This document shows, piece by piece, positions 47,701 to 59,518 of a stretch of 64,000 nucleotides of DNA. The notes below the pieces were generated by a model. The model worked only from the letters and a program-made list of their open reading frames with translations, searched no databases and was not told where the DNA came from. Where the stretch lies: NCBI GenBank assembly GCA_009741485.1, contig CM019214.1, positions 98,830-162,829 of the forward strand, read 5' to 3'. The translations under genes and the position numbers were made by a program. The DNA is from Malurus cyaneus samueli. Taxonomy: Eukaryota > Chordata > Aves > Passeriformes > Maluridae. Each line of letters begins with the position of its first letter. Position 1 is the stretch's first letter.

Positions 47701-50700
47701 CACACAAAACCTCCTGCAACAGATAATGGCGTTACTTCAATGTCAAGTATTGAGACTTGTTAAAAAAAAAATTAAATTTAAATTTTAAATCAAACCGTAA
47801 AAGTTGTACAGGATATTGGGAGTCGAGTATAAGCTCTGCTTCTATGATCTTAGGCTTATCTGTGTCATTTGGTGATTTTATTAATTTTGCTTGAGGATAA
47901 TAAATAACAGGAGTTTGCAGCTTGTTTCCATGCAGACAGGTAATGGTTAGTGCTGCCAAGGACAGAGTTCAATGGAATGTCACCCCTTAACCCTATATCC
48001 ACTCAGGGAAGTTTTATTGTTAACAAAATGCAAACTAGTATGTAGCACATACAAATTGCATAGTTATGTAATTATGCAAATGACACTTGCATGAAATATG
48101 TCATCCATGAGAGAAAAAAAATACCACTAAGCTTTGTGGAAAAGAGTTTCCTGCATTAACAGGAACTAAATTTAGATGCCTAATCTAAACACCAAGACAG
48201 GCATTATCTGATTCTGTTTATAATCTAAGCAAGGAATAATTGCCCCTGTCTCTGCCGAGGAACAACATAATTTTCAAAGTGGTGGGTGGAAGTCAGTGAT
48301 ACCCATGGAGGGATTAGGAAATACATGAGCTGGATGGCAAAGTCTTTGATTGTGAATGGAAACAGAAGGAGACCCTGGCACATCAGGGTCAGCAGTTTTC
48401 TACCAGCCAGGACTTTGAGGACATACTGTGTAGACCATATTTAAATCCTTGCCCACACATAGTAGATCCACTTTTATACCTTGCCTGTATTTCACAGGCT
48501 TTTCTGGATTTGATACAGGGATAGAAACAATCTTGAGTTTCCTTGAGTTCCCCTTCTCTACATTTTTCTAGGCTCTGTGAGTGTGTTACTCAGCTTTGAC
48601 ATTTCAAATGTACAGTTCACTTTGCGTTTCTATGTGTGTGGCACAGCAAGCTTTAGGAGGATAATATTGGAGAGCTCTAGCAAAGCCAACCACACCCATA
48701 GAATCCTCCAGGATATCTGTCAAGCAGGAGGGAACATTCCATTTCAATGCCAGGGCCATCTTGGGAGCTGGTAATCCCAGAAACTGTGTGTAAGAGGCTT
48801 CTTTCACTGGCCAGCAGCACAGGACTAACCTTGGCAAGCTGTAGAAAAGTGAGAAGCAAACAGTAAAATGGAATATCTGAACACTGAAGGTCCTCCCAGG
48901 ACTTCTTAGGAATAGCAAAGCTGAGGTAGAAGCTCTGCCTGTCTGTCATTTAACTCAAATCACAGCCGTTCCCTGACAACACAGGATCAATTTGCAATGC
49001 TTTGGAGATTCAGTGTGTATTTGCTTTGCTTGCTTTCTCTTTATTTGGAGAATATAAATGAGGATGGAAAAAAAAGATGAATTTTTCAGAGGAAATCTCA
49101 TTCTCAAGGCAGAGAGCGAGGAACTGAAATAAAAAAGCCTTTTCTTGATATGGAATAGGGTGGTATTACAGAGCCATGAACAAAACACAACTATGTAAAC
49201 CAAACTCTACAGAGCCTGATGGGCCAGTCAGGTGTATAAACTTCCAGACATCAGAAATGTGCTTACACAGAAACAGAAGTGGTGGCATTGAAAAACTTTT
49301 CAGAGAACACATTATTGCTGAAAGGCAGGTACGGAGTTTAATCCAGACTGGGAAAACTGCCTGCACTTTTGGTTTTCCAATGAAGAGAGTGGTGCTAAAG
49401 CAGGAGTTATTTCAAGCCTAGACATGCAGACAGAGGGAGCAAAAGTTGCTTATGAGAGGCAGGTGAAATTGCCAAAGAACATTAGGATGGGCTGGAATAA
49501 GGCAGAAATAAGTAGAGCTGTGGGGCAGCTGAATGATCATATCCCACAAGGAGAATTGGTCACGCTCACCTTACAAAGACTCATACACTGAGAAATGACT
49601 TTACCTTTTTTTGAAAGTGCAAAAATGTTCACACTGTAACAGAAGATCCCAAGATGTACATTATCTACAGCAAGAGTGGAAAGCTTAGACCACTTTATCA
49701 CTACCCCACAGGAGAATTTGATATATTCTGTGTAAAGAGACTTTATGATGAATACTTAACATCTTTTGAAAGATGCAGTGTCAAAACCACTAGAACTTCT
49801 AGAAAAAAAAAAGAAAGAGGTTCATGGAAATGTCTGTTAAACTTGCTAAGCTCTGCTAAGTGGATAAAGTCCAAGGAGAACTTTATTTACGCAGAGAAAC
49901 CAAAACAGGTACAAAGTGAACTTTCAGTAGTAGAGAGGGAAAAAAAGACATCTCAGAGCGGGATCAGAAAAAAGTCAAGAGAAAAAAAGGCAAAAGAAAA
50001 TTATTTAGGACTCCTCTACAGAGCACAAGAAGAAACTAAACTATGAAGACCTATGCAGCTAAACTACAAAACTCAACACCTTTTGCTGTTCTGAAGCTGA
50101 AACGGTAATCCTGTCAATTTTTGGTTTTGTGAGGTGGGCAGATGGGCCCATTATAAAGCCATCAGCTTGTACACAGCACTTCAGCACAGCTCAGTTATGA
50201 CCAGTGCATCTATTCCCGTGTTTCAATTCCCACTTACTTCCTTCTTTGCAGTGAATGGAGCACAGACACAGAGACACAGCAATTAAATTGTCATTCACAA
50301 AGGCTGGAATTGAAGCACATCTTTCCAACAGGGGCATCTTTGCCTGCATTCACATTATTACTAGATCCTTCACTGTTTCCATCTCAGTGGTTTTACAGTT
50401 GCCTAATAATTAGACATTCAGTTAACTGCTCAAAAAAGCTCCAGGAAACATGATATGAAAAAGAAAAAAATAAATGAGAAAGTGGTTCATCTGTCTGAGC
50501 AAATGCAGAGGAAGCTGAACTCCAGCTGTCTGCATTCCTCTGCCTGGACATCAAATGTAGATTGTCTGAAAGCCACACACTTGCAGAGTAGGTAGAGCTG
50601 CACATCAATTTACACATCAGAGCTGAGAACATGAGTTTGTCACCAAGAAAATGTGCTGACCCAGCCTTGTGGCCAGCCCTGCCTCATGTCCCATAAGCCT

Positions 50701-51889
50701 GGCCATAGGACACTTACCCAGTCTTGCTGTACCTAGATTCCTGAAATCTATCCCACCAAACCACAAATTACTATCTTAGTTCCTTAAGCTATAGTTAAAA
50801 ATTCCATTCCCCTTGCACTGATCTCCTGTTTTTGAAAAAATGTTGCCTTTGTTTCTAGATAGGAGTAGTCTTTTCCATATGTAATAGGATTTCATTAATC
50901 ATTTTTACTGGTGTCCTTTCAAAATCACAGGTCCCAGCATATCTCAAATTAACACCTGGTGGCAGCTTCTTTAAAATTTGGTTTTTTTCAGGCAGGAGTT
51001 CACTGGCCAAAGAGGACAAAGATACTGGCACTGCAGCACAAATAAAGGTGGCAGGTCAGGTGAAGAGTGAATGAAAACAACATCCTTCAGGTTAGGTGGG
51101 GAAGGGGAGGACAGGGAACACAGGGGCACTGAAATTGAGGGGCAAATGGGGAAAAATTGATAGGAATACACGGAGAAAGGACAGATGATCCTGAGGTTCC
51201 TAAACCCTTCTGTATTTCTCAAGGCTTAGGAGCATTCAGGCAGAAGTAGAAGCTCATTTTATTTAAAAAGGTGCTATCTTGGCACTACAGAAATAGATTG
51301 GTCTCTGACTGGCATTACATTAATCAGCCTCACCATCACTGCTGTAACAAAACTCATCTCTGCAGCTCTGTGGCTACAGATATGTAGAATATGGCTCCAG
51401 CAGAGCATGATCAGGGTCTGCTATAGCAGCTGATTTTTTAACAGCAGTAGAGCCATGCCTGTATTTATCCATCCTGCTGAGCTCTGTGCCCTGCTCCTCA
51501 GAAAAGTGGCCTTTGCCATATCCCAACACGACAGATGTATCAAAAGATCTGCTTCTTGGTGACAGCACTGCACATTATACCAGGTGCAGAATAAGAGATA
51601 ATATCAAGGAGTTGCTTAGCTATCTTCACTCTCAAAGTCTGTAAAATAACAATGATAAAGCTAATTGATTGGAGGCAATTAGTGCACTGAACAAGAGAAA
51701 AAAATGTACAAAATGAAACAGTTTGACTTTTGATGTGGTTGCATCTTTTTCTACCTTGTCATGATAATTTCTATTGAGCTGCACACTTGACATCATGGAA
51801 AGAATTCAGTTCAGTGTGAAGACATTTACATGTAAGGATTCCCAGAAAAATGCCTAAACTTGTCAAAATGGCCTTGCTGAAATGATTTT
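44728..51889. other. Unique AT-rich non-coding DNA
   Basis: The first ~100 bp (44728-44840) may still belong to the divergent LTR copy. The rest has no recognisable repeat or exon. The longest frame, 49654-50046 plus, encodes 130 residues with a Lys/Arg/Glu-rich second half in A-rich DNA. It has no domain that I recognise and I do not call it. 47768-47790 is an AT-only palindromic patch, and 48050-48100 holds an octamer-like TTATGCAAATGACA. Confidence 0.5.
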
Positions 51890-52020
51890 GACTGTCTGGT
51901 GTTCAAGGAGTGGATGTGGCCTTTAGTGCCACGGTCCCGTTGGCATGGGGAGCTGTGGTCAAGAGCTGAACTCGATGATTTCAGAGGCTTTTTCAACTTC
52001 ATTGATTCTGTGATGGTGTG
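51890..52020 (+). mobile_element. CR1 retroposon, 3' end fragment
   Basis: GTTCAAGGAGTGGATGTGGC, AAGAGCTGAACTCGATGATT, TCAGAGGCTTTTTCAACTTC and ATTGATTCTGTGATGG follow the CR1 order: GTGTTCAAGGCCAGG, TTGAACTCGATGATC, TTAGAGGTCTTTTCCAACC, then ATGATTCTGTGA. Diverged, 5'-truncated and non-coding. Confidence 0.8.
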
Positions 52021-53654
52021 ATCTAAAATAATTTTCTGTATGTTTCCATCAATACATAGCATGGCTTAAGTGTGCATAGAAATAATGCTCTTGAAATAGT
52101 CTCTGTCAGCTGAGGTTCCAGTTATGTAAATAAGGTCAATTACTGTATCTTTATTAAATCCATGAACTTTTCCTTTGTTAAAAAACAAAAGAACCAGCAA
52201 GCAAAACCAAACATAACCCCATAGAAATCTGTCTTTGTACACCATTTTTTCTGAGTTTTATAAATGAGCTCTCCACATGTGTATCCATCAAGGTTTTAGT
52301 TCAGATCAGGAATGCATTTCCAAAGCCAAAACTCTAGTTTTTTCCCAATCACCATGCCTTGCTTTTCCTCTTGATCTGCACTCTCATTCTATTTTTCACA
52401 ATCAGTAGACTGAGACTGAAGACATGATGGGAGATTAAAAATTCAGTATTTGGAGAGTACATTTAAGTGCTGTTGTTCAAAAGCTGTGGTGAAACAAGGA
52501 ACTAAGAAACTGGTAAGAGACACCTTCAAAAGTAAAAAGAATCCTCAGAAAAAAATACAGGTTTATCTGAGTGTTACTGTAAAGAGAATCTGCAGGAAGC
52601 ACAATAGAGAATTAAGCAAGCAAACATCCAGATATATATTATATTAATAAAAAAATATAAATTATAAATAATGCACAGCATCTTGGTACCAATTTTTTTT
52701 TTTTTTTGCAGAGCTGTGAACTACATGGCCAATGGAACAGAATATTAATACAAAACATCGATTTTAATAAGACATTTGAAACATTTTGAAATATTCTTGC
52801 ATTCATTGGTTTGGATACAGTCAGGGTACCAGGCTTTATCTATCTGTAATATCACACTGAGACACTTGGTGTGGTATTTTCTCTATCTTCACATCTGGGA
52901 AAATGAGGGGAGCGTGTGTTAGTTTTGCTAAGAATAACAGTATTTTTCCTTGGGGATGGGCCAGCAATCTCTTATTTTAAAAACTGACCTAAGAGATCTC
53001 CATTATTTATAGTCCCATGTTCAAGGTTGCAGAACCCACTGTTTGAGCCTCACCAAAGGTCAACAAGTACTGGAAAGAATTGTTAATTAATATGAGTTCC
53101 AAATGAGGAGCATAGCAGGGAAACATGTTGATAAATCACATAGCCTGTCTTCTTGTCTAAGGCTCTGGAGAGAGACTTGGGAAATTGCAAAAGAGCAGCA
53201 GACCGAGCCAAAATCTTCTGTTTGTAATGTGGGCATCATTATGTGACTTGGTGTCATAAAATCCAGACAATAATCAATTCCTCAGTCCCTGGGAGGAGCC
53301 CACAGAGGAGAAACATAAATACCTAAGGCAATGCACTCTGCAGCCTCGTGACACTGAGAAGGAGAGACACACTGGGAAAATGCAGAAGAGAAAATCTGAT
53401 GAATCATACACTGCAGGACAGAGAGTCTGTGGGAGAAAGGGAACGGGAAGGTAGCGGGGCTGAAAAAGATCTGAGGAGTATTCTCCCTACAGGGAGAAGG
53501 GTCAGAACTGTGATTGTGGTATTAACAACAAAAAAAATAAGCCCAAACTAAACTAACAGCCAATGCAAATCGCAGCTCTTTTATTGGTGTGTGCAGTCTG
53601 TAATGCAGAGCTCAGGAGCAGGAAGGCACCGGGACCCCACTGGGGATCCCATGG
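52021..53654. other. Unique non-coding DNA
   Basis: Contains poly-T at 52693-52707 and an AT-only stretch around 52630-52670. No gene is supported. The right end (53560-53654) holds CAGCCAATGCAAATCGCAG and, on the minus strand, CACCAATAAAAGAGC. These could be parts of an older LTR into which the next element inserted, but no second copy supports that. Confidence 0.45.
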
Positions 53655-54310
53655 TGTAGTGGTTTGAATGAATTTAATAGGAGCAAAATACTTCCAATTC
53701 CAGCAAACCCCCCCGTCTCTTTCCCACCCGGTCCCAGAGACAAACTTCCACAGAGAGGAAAGTGAAAAGAAAGGGGAGAAAAAACTATTTATTTAAAATT
53801 ATAAAACAAAAAAAAAAAAGGAAAAAACCTGTGGAATCAGCTGTTAGATCCCAAAGCCTTTCTCTTCCCTCCTGGGAGTGGCTTCCCCTCCGGGGCCCCC
53901 AGAGGGGTTGGACAGAGTCTCTCTCCCGTGGTTCACTGAAGGATCTTTCTCGCCTCTCGTGCCACGAGAATCCTCCAATTCTCAGATGACGAAGAAAAAA
54001 AATTCGAGGAAAAACAAGTCCAAAGAAAGGGAGAAAAAAGGAGCAGTCCCAGAGAGCAGGCAGCTTCTTTTCCACCGCTGATCCCGAGAGAGCCTCCTGG
54101 GAAGGAAGAAAAAAAAACAAAAACGTGTGTGTCTTGTCCCTTTCCCTCCCATTGTCCTTGAAGGGAGGAACATCAGCAAACAAACCAGAGCAGTCTCCAC
54201 TAATGTATAGTTACAGAAGGGTTGTTTAACTTTCCTCTAACATAAGCAGATGATAGGAATACAATACTCAGCTAATACAATACTCAGCTAATACAATACT
54301 CAGTATAACA
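53655..54310 (-). mobile_element. LTR-like element, TGTAGTGGTTTGAA family
   Basis: Starts TGTAGTGGTTTGAATGAATT and carries CTTCCAATTCCAGCAAACCC, TTTCCCACCCGGTCCCAGAG and ACAAACTTCCACAGAGAGGA, blocks I associate with songbird LTRs. The proposed end is CAGTATAACA, giving TG...CA on both strands. An AATAAA on the minus strand (53789-53794), 135 bp from the left end, suggests a right-to-left reading. The flanks do not give a clean duplication: CATGG stands at 53650-53654 and recurs at 54309-54313 only if the right end is moved two bases inward. The right end is therefore uncertain. A three-copy 16-bp tandem sits at that end. Confidence 0.6.
54259..54306. repeat. Three-copy 16-bp tandem repeat
   Basis: ATACAATACTCAGCTA occurs at 54259-54274 and 54275-54290, then as ATACAATACTCAGTAT at 54291-54306. 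It lies at what would be the U3 end of the LTR-like element on the minus strand, where short tandem duplications often arise. Confidence 0.9.
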
Positions 54311-54399
54311 TGGGTTTACCAAGTCTGAAGGAGATGGCCCTTCCTGATGGCATATTCTTGAAAACACACCCCAAACCCTGCCTTCATCTGGCTACCTTC

Positions 54400-54545
54400 A
54401 TGCCAGGATGAATTGGAAGGAATCCAGGCAAAAGCAAGACAAACGACAAAGAGATGGAGGGAATGACTTCAAAGGAAAGATTAAATGAGCTAAAATATGC
54501 GTAGCATGGCTAAGGAAGCACGGTAGGTCAGGAGACAGGGAGCAC
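54400..54545 (+). mobile_element. Possible CR1 internal fragment
   Basis: GGAAGGAATCCAGGCAAAAGC, AGATGGAGGGAATGACTTCA, AAGGAAAGATTAAATGAGCT and CTAAGGAAGCACGG resemble the CR1 stretch AGGGATTCAGG...AACAAGATGATGGAGGG...TATGAGGAAAGATTRARAGA. The typical 3' tail is absent. The match is from memory and imperfect. Confidence 0.4.
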
Positions 54546-56000
54546 AGTGACTGTGAGCCATTCTTAGGCAGAGATGCAAATGAAGAGGTCTATCATTGAC
54601 AGTAAATAAGGAGGAGGAAGATTTTGTCATCTTATTAATATTCTTCAATTTTTGCTTGGTACATGCGAGCTTTACCATTTCATCATGGACTGCCAGCAGC
54701 AGAAAAGACACAAGCACCAAAAGAAAGGCCCTCTTTCCAGTAGGATACTTTGAATTTCATTTTATAATTCATAAAATTACATGCCTCCTCTCCTTTCTTA
54801 CTGCTCTAGGCCAGGCTCATCCTTACACAGGACTAAGGAACCAGTTCTCTCTGAAACCAAGAATATTTCAACAAAGCGTGTTCAAAATAATTTATGAACA
54901 TTTCCAGTACTGCTACAAGAATGTTACTTCCTCCATGCCTTGTTACTGCAGGACCAAAGAGTCTTGGAATTCCTTGGAATCAAAAAATTTCAGTGAAATA
55001 ATGAACAACATCATGATTTTTCATGAGAATTCCTCCTCTCGTCTGTTTTTTGTTGTCATTGTTTTTGATTTTGTTTGAGGGTTTTTTTTTTATTTTCTGT
55101 ACTGTCTTTAGGGTATATGCAGAGACATTGAAAACAGATACACCCAAGTATCACCTCCCAGGAGGAGAGTCCTTGTCCTGGCCTCAGTTCCCTGTTTAGA
55201 TAGCTCAGGAAGGGCAGATAGTCCAAATGTGCTTTCCATCAGTATGGAATTGGTGCCCAGGACAGTTATTTTCATGTTATTCTCCCCTTTGTCCACATGC
55301 CAGCTTTCCACCTTCGTACTGCTTTCCTTAGGTTAATTTCTTCATTGTTACTAACAATGGCACCCAGTAAGGATTTTTTTTCCCAGAAAATCTTTGAGGG
55401 TGTCGCTCCCACTACACCTTTTCTTCCTCCTCACCCTTTACTCATGGATGGAATTTATACAAATTTTGTCTTTTGTCTCCTTTTGTCTTACCTTTAACAC
55501 CAGAAGGCGATAATCATACAAATGAATGCTTAACACTGAAGAAGTTTTCTTGGATCATAAAAGACAGATTCTTGCAGGCAGTAACATTGCCCCCAGTGAA
55601 AGATACTTGAAATGAAATGAAATGAAAGAGGAAGATACTTGGTTTGCTGACAAATGTTCTAAAAGTGAGTTAAGAGCATCTCATCCTTTATGTTCAGCAG
55701 CCATTTGACCAAGAACTGAAAGAAACATCACTGAATCACAGAAGTTACAGCTGTGCAAAGCTCACACCTCACTGGGAGTTGCTTTGTTTCTTTAACATTA
55801 TGGAAGAGCTCCCTGCACTACCATTTGCTTTCATTTTCAGGTCATAAACTCATTTCCATTCATAATGCAAAAAAAAAAAAAGGAGTAAAGCAAACCAGGG
55901 CGTAGAAAACTAAGTTTTAAACCAAAATAAGCCTGTGGAATTTATGACAGGTTGAAAATATTTTAACTGAACAGCTCTCACTGGAGTTAGCAGCTTGAGT
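54546..56000. other. Unique non-coding DNA
   Basis: The 160-codon plus frame (54596-55078) is the longest here but has no domain, no splice context, and a composition that follows the AT-rich DNA. A (GAAAT)n stretch lies at about 55609-55629. Nothing else is supported. Confidence 0.5.
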
Positions 56001-56053
56001 GGTATGAGAAAATTCATGGAAATCTATGGATTTTTATGAATTTTCCCATATCC
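56001..56053. repeat. Imperfect inverted repeat, short loop
   Basis: The core arms 56008-56024 and 56029-56045 pair over 17 positions, with two G-U wobbles in a plus-strand transcript, around a 4-nt TATG loop. With one A-C mismatch and one bulge the pairing extends outward to about 56001 and 56053. The size and shape are those of a small microRNA-like hairpin, but the stem is AT-rich, so chance or a decayed inverted-repeat transposon remain possible. Confidence 0.75.
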
Positions 56054-56275
56054 AATTGGTTTTGAGTAAGCTGTTTAAGAAGTGGGATGGTGCATTTTGG
56101 CAAAGAACCTCTGTATGATAAGTATTTATTCTGTGCAATATCATGCATATATTACAACCAAAAATATATTTCACATTGTGGTACTTTATGCTGTCAAAAT
56201 GAGAATTTTTGGGAATTTTATTTTATTTAGAAGTGAAAATAGATTAAATTCTATTTTTTACAGGATCTGGTAATT

Positions 56276-56277
<2 letters not shown>

Positions 56278-56306
<29 letters not shown>
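56278..56306. repeat. Poly-T run (29 nt)
   Basis: Uninterrupted T homopolymer following CTGGTAATTCC. No recognisable retroposed body lies on its minus-strand 5' side. Confidence 0.9.
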
Positions 56307-56308
<2 letters not shown>

Positions 56309-58485
56309 CTTCTTGTTGCTTTCCTGGTGAGCAAGCAATCAAATTTTAAAAGGATAATCTTTTCCCAAACTTTGGCTATAGTTAACAATGCTACTTAGAG
56401 ACAGCAGTTTGAAAAGTTACAGTGTAATTGATGCAGCATGAAGTGAATCAAGAGGGCAAAGTTGATATGCAGATATTAACATAATCCACTCCTCACATTC
56501 CAGAGAAGTTCACACTCCTTTTAGGCATGTAATTTCCTTATGGAAAAACACTTCTACCTCCATAGCACAGTTCTTTCTCAGAAGTACAAATGACAGCTTT
56601 TACATCCTGCAAGACACTCTCTAGTCTTCCCTGCTGTCATAGCCTGGACATTTGGAAAAGAAAAAAGAAAAATGCCCAAGTTTGGGGTTTTTCTTTGCAC
56701 AGAGAGCAGTCAGCCAACAGCAGCCTCCTCATGCAGTTGTTTCTACACACATACAGAGCCAAAGGCACAAATAAACCTTTTAACTTCCTAATAACATGTA
56801 AACACGCTCAAATCAGTTCTGCATTAGATTACTGATCCTCATTTATGTTACTGCCTGAAAACATTTGAGAGTGGGTCAGAGCAGACTTTTTTTTTTTAAA
56901 TTTTTTAAAATTTACTTGTTTGAATAAGCAGACATAAAAGGGAAAGGGTAAATTAATTTGTTCTCTGAAGGGATGAATGCACTGCTAACTTTCCAGTGGG
57001 GCACTTTTTTTCCCCTCTACAGAGGCACAATTGTGAAATTAAAAAATTCCAGAATAGTCAAAAGTTTATAAACCACTTTATTTGAGCTCATGATTAAGCT
57101 CTCAGGTTAATATTAACATAACACAACCATTTTCCAAATCTGGTCATGCACCTACGAGATGAACCACTTCTGAAATTCCTCATTTGTCCATGCTCCACCC
57201 AGAACTAAGCAGTCACATCTGTGATGTCTTGCTCTTAAAAACAAACAGAGCAAATTTGGGTTTTTTTTCTGCTCTTCAAATAGTCAGCATGAGCACCAGT
57301 GTGTGAAGAGGAAGGGACATAAAGATGTGAAAAAAGGAGTAAAGAAGTCAAATGTGATGGGGTTCCTTCTTCAGCATCTCTGTTGGGTTCCCACCTGGGG
57401 ATGACAGAAAGCTCAGCAGCACTTCTCTGTATCTACAGCTGTGCTCACATGGCACACAGTTCTGCAGTTTTATTTGGCTATTTGCCAGCTCCACACGTCA
57501 GAGGAGATCCTGTAGGATCTCCTTCCTGACAGCTGCTTTTTAGAAATAGAGCCTGTGTTAATAACAGAAACAGGCAGATGCAGTAGTCGCTCAGCACGTC
57601 AGAAATGAGGCCACTTGCATTTAAGAGTTTATAAATGGATTTGGTTTTCTAATTTCAGGGCCTATATTTGGGGGGGAAAAAAAATCCTAATTCATCATCT
57701 GGTTTTCATTTTTAACCTCTCTGTAGATGTGTAGATCTCTAATTTTTAGTTCTGTGTATACACTTTATAATCTCTCTAAGTATAAATCAGTAAAATGGTC
57801 TTCCTGTATATAAATTTAGTATTCCCTGATCAGTGTATCTTTCATATGCATGAAAGAACTACCCCACATGCTACTGAAGCCTCCTACATTTCCCTGTTCT
57901 TTTATTCAGCAGTATTGGATTTTCTTTTTTTTTTTAAGCAGTCATACTCCTTTGACAGCACATAGCTGTCATGGTTCTGTCTCACAGGTTTCTATACATC
58001 AGAGACCAGCTTTAAAACTATTTTGACAGGTTAAAAGCTGGGATTTTTCCAGGGACAGGATGGAGAGAAGCAGGAATGAGAGAAGTGAAAAAGAGTATTC
58101 CTTGACACCCCCTAATCTCTACAGTGCAGATGGCACTGTCATTTTCAAGTAGCTTCTGTGCACAACAGCCTTTGCAAAAAAAGTGAAAGTTGGAATAGTC
58201 TGAAAAGTCTGAAAGCTGAAAATAGTCTTCTTGGGAGATACATACATATCTGTATTTGCATCTATCCAATATGCCCAGCTGTGAATGCATGAGCAGACAA
58301 ATGAGCAAAGCTTACCTTCCCTCTTCCTCCCCCTGTCCATTCACTAAAATTAATTGTTCCCCAAGATGCTTTAGGCCACATTGTTAATTATTGTCTCTCT
58401 CTTCTGCACCTGAGGCATCACACTGGTTTAGAAAACAGCCTGCAAACAGATGGAGAGCTGCTGGAGATGAATCTGAAGGTATGTG

Positions 58486-58506
58486 AAAAAAAAAAAAAAA
58501 AAAAAA
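58486..58506. repeat. Poly-A run (21 nt)
   Basis: A homopolymer followed by GAAAAAGG, embedded in otherwise unique sequence. Confidence 0.9.
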
Positions 58507-58896
58507 GAAAAAGGATACAGACTTTATGATACTGCAGGCTCAGATGGTCTATTAATTTTCAATAATATTCTGGAAAGGAAGGAGGTCTTTACGTGTTTTT
58601 AGGCTTAATTTGTTTTCAAAAAAGGAGTTATGAGAGCCAATTGCTTTTATGATTTCATCATAATCATTTATGCTCAAGGAATATTTATGGGAAAACATTC
58701 CATTGCTCCCTGTTTCTCAGCTAACCCTTCCCCCTGGCAGGCAGCTGTCCATGCACTGTGCCTGGCAGCACCACTCTGGCTGTCTTGCAGACCAGACAGA
58801 AATGCCAGCTTGGACTGGATTCTGCATGCAGCCTCCTGCCTGCTGCCTTAGTGCCCCTGGCTCGTGCCCAACACCTTCCCTAAAACTCTGCTTCTG

Positions 58897-59518
58897 TGTC
58901 ACCACCCGCTTAACCCAAGCGGGAGTCGTGAGGGGTTCATTATCAGAATGTCAGAGTGCAAAAGAAAAGAGGCGGCAAGTATATATATTTTAAATAATTA
59001 TGAACAATTTTATTGGATTTTTGAGATAGAAGAGCGTGAGAGAGAGAGGTGAGAGAGAGAGAGAGAGAGAAAGAGTGGGATTATAGCTACCAAACGGCTC
59101 CGACGAGTCCACGCAGTACGAATTTCAAAGGTTCGCCAATAGTCCATTGGGGGGATCCCAATCAGGGTCTTTTCAGAGAGACTTTCTATAGTCCTTTTGA
59201 AAGCAGGTGACAGCAAGCCAGGGGGTTGCAAAGTATGGAAAAACCAACCAAGCGGTGGGGAAAGAATGTCCATTGTTTTCAGCATGGGGTCGCGCTGCTC
59301 TCTTTCCGTCTCCACGTCAGGAGCAGCGCAGCCATCCATGGTTTACACGCTTTACCTTCCAGCCTAGGAGCTGGAAACTTGGCAGTCATCCCACCTTGAT
59401 CTGGCTCGGACTCCTTCAAGCAAAAAGTCCCCCTTTCTTCCCCTTGGGGTTCCTTTTTTGGGGTGTTCAGTCTCGATGAGCGTGAGACAGTCAAAGGTCT
59501 TCTGTACGGTCTCTTACA
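58897..59518 (-). mobile_element. Solo LTR, family 2 copy 3 (complete)
   Basis: Starts TGTCACCACCCGCTTAACCC and ends GGTCTCTTACA. TTCTG stands on both sides (58892-58896 and 59519-59523), an exact 5-bp target-site duplication, so both ends are secure and the LTR is 622 bp. On the minus strand AATAAA lies at 59009-59014 and a TATAGAAAG box at about 59184-59192. The GA-rich tract (59037-59073) is longer here than in copy 1. It has no internal viral sequence, so it is a solo LTR left by LTR-LTR recombination. It is the best reference copy for the family in this window. Confidence 0.92.

Larger units (their letters stand above)
56054..58896. other. Unique non-coding DNA
   Basis: Contains poly-T at 56278-56306 and poly-A at 58486-58506. 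No exon is supported: the frames at 58018-58308 (minus) and 58670-58993 (plus) have no domain, and the latter runs into the next LTR. TTCTG at 58892-58896 is the left target duplication of that LTR. Confidence 0.5.

Noticed and set aside
49654..50046. 130-codon plus-strand open frame with a Lys/Glu-rich second half
   Set aside because: The composition follows A-rich DNA, there is no domain, and no splice or promoter context. Without expression or homology it is not a supported gene.
54596..55078. 160-codon plus-strand open frame
   Set aside because: No recognisable domain, hydrophobic stretches come from T-rich codons, and the start lies next to a possible CR1 fragment. Treated as chance.
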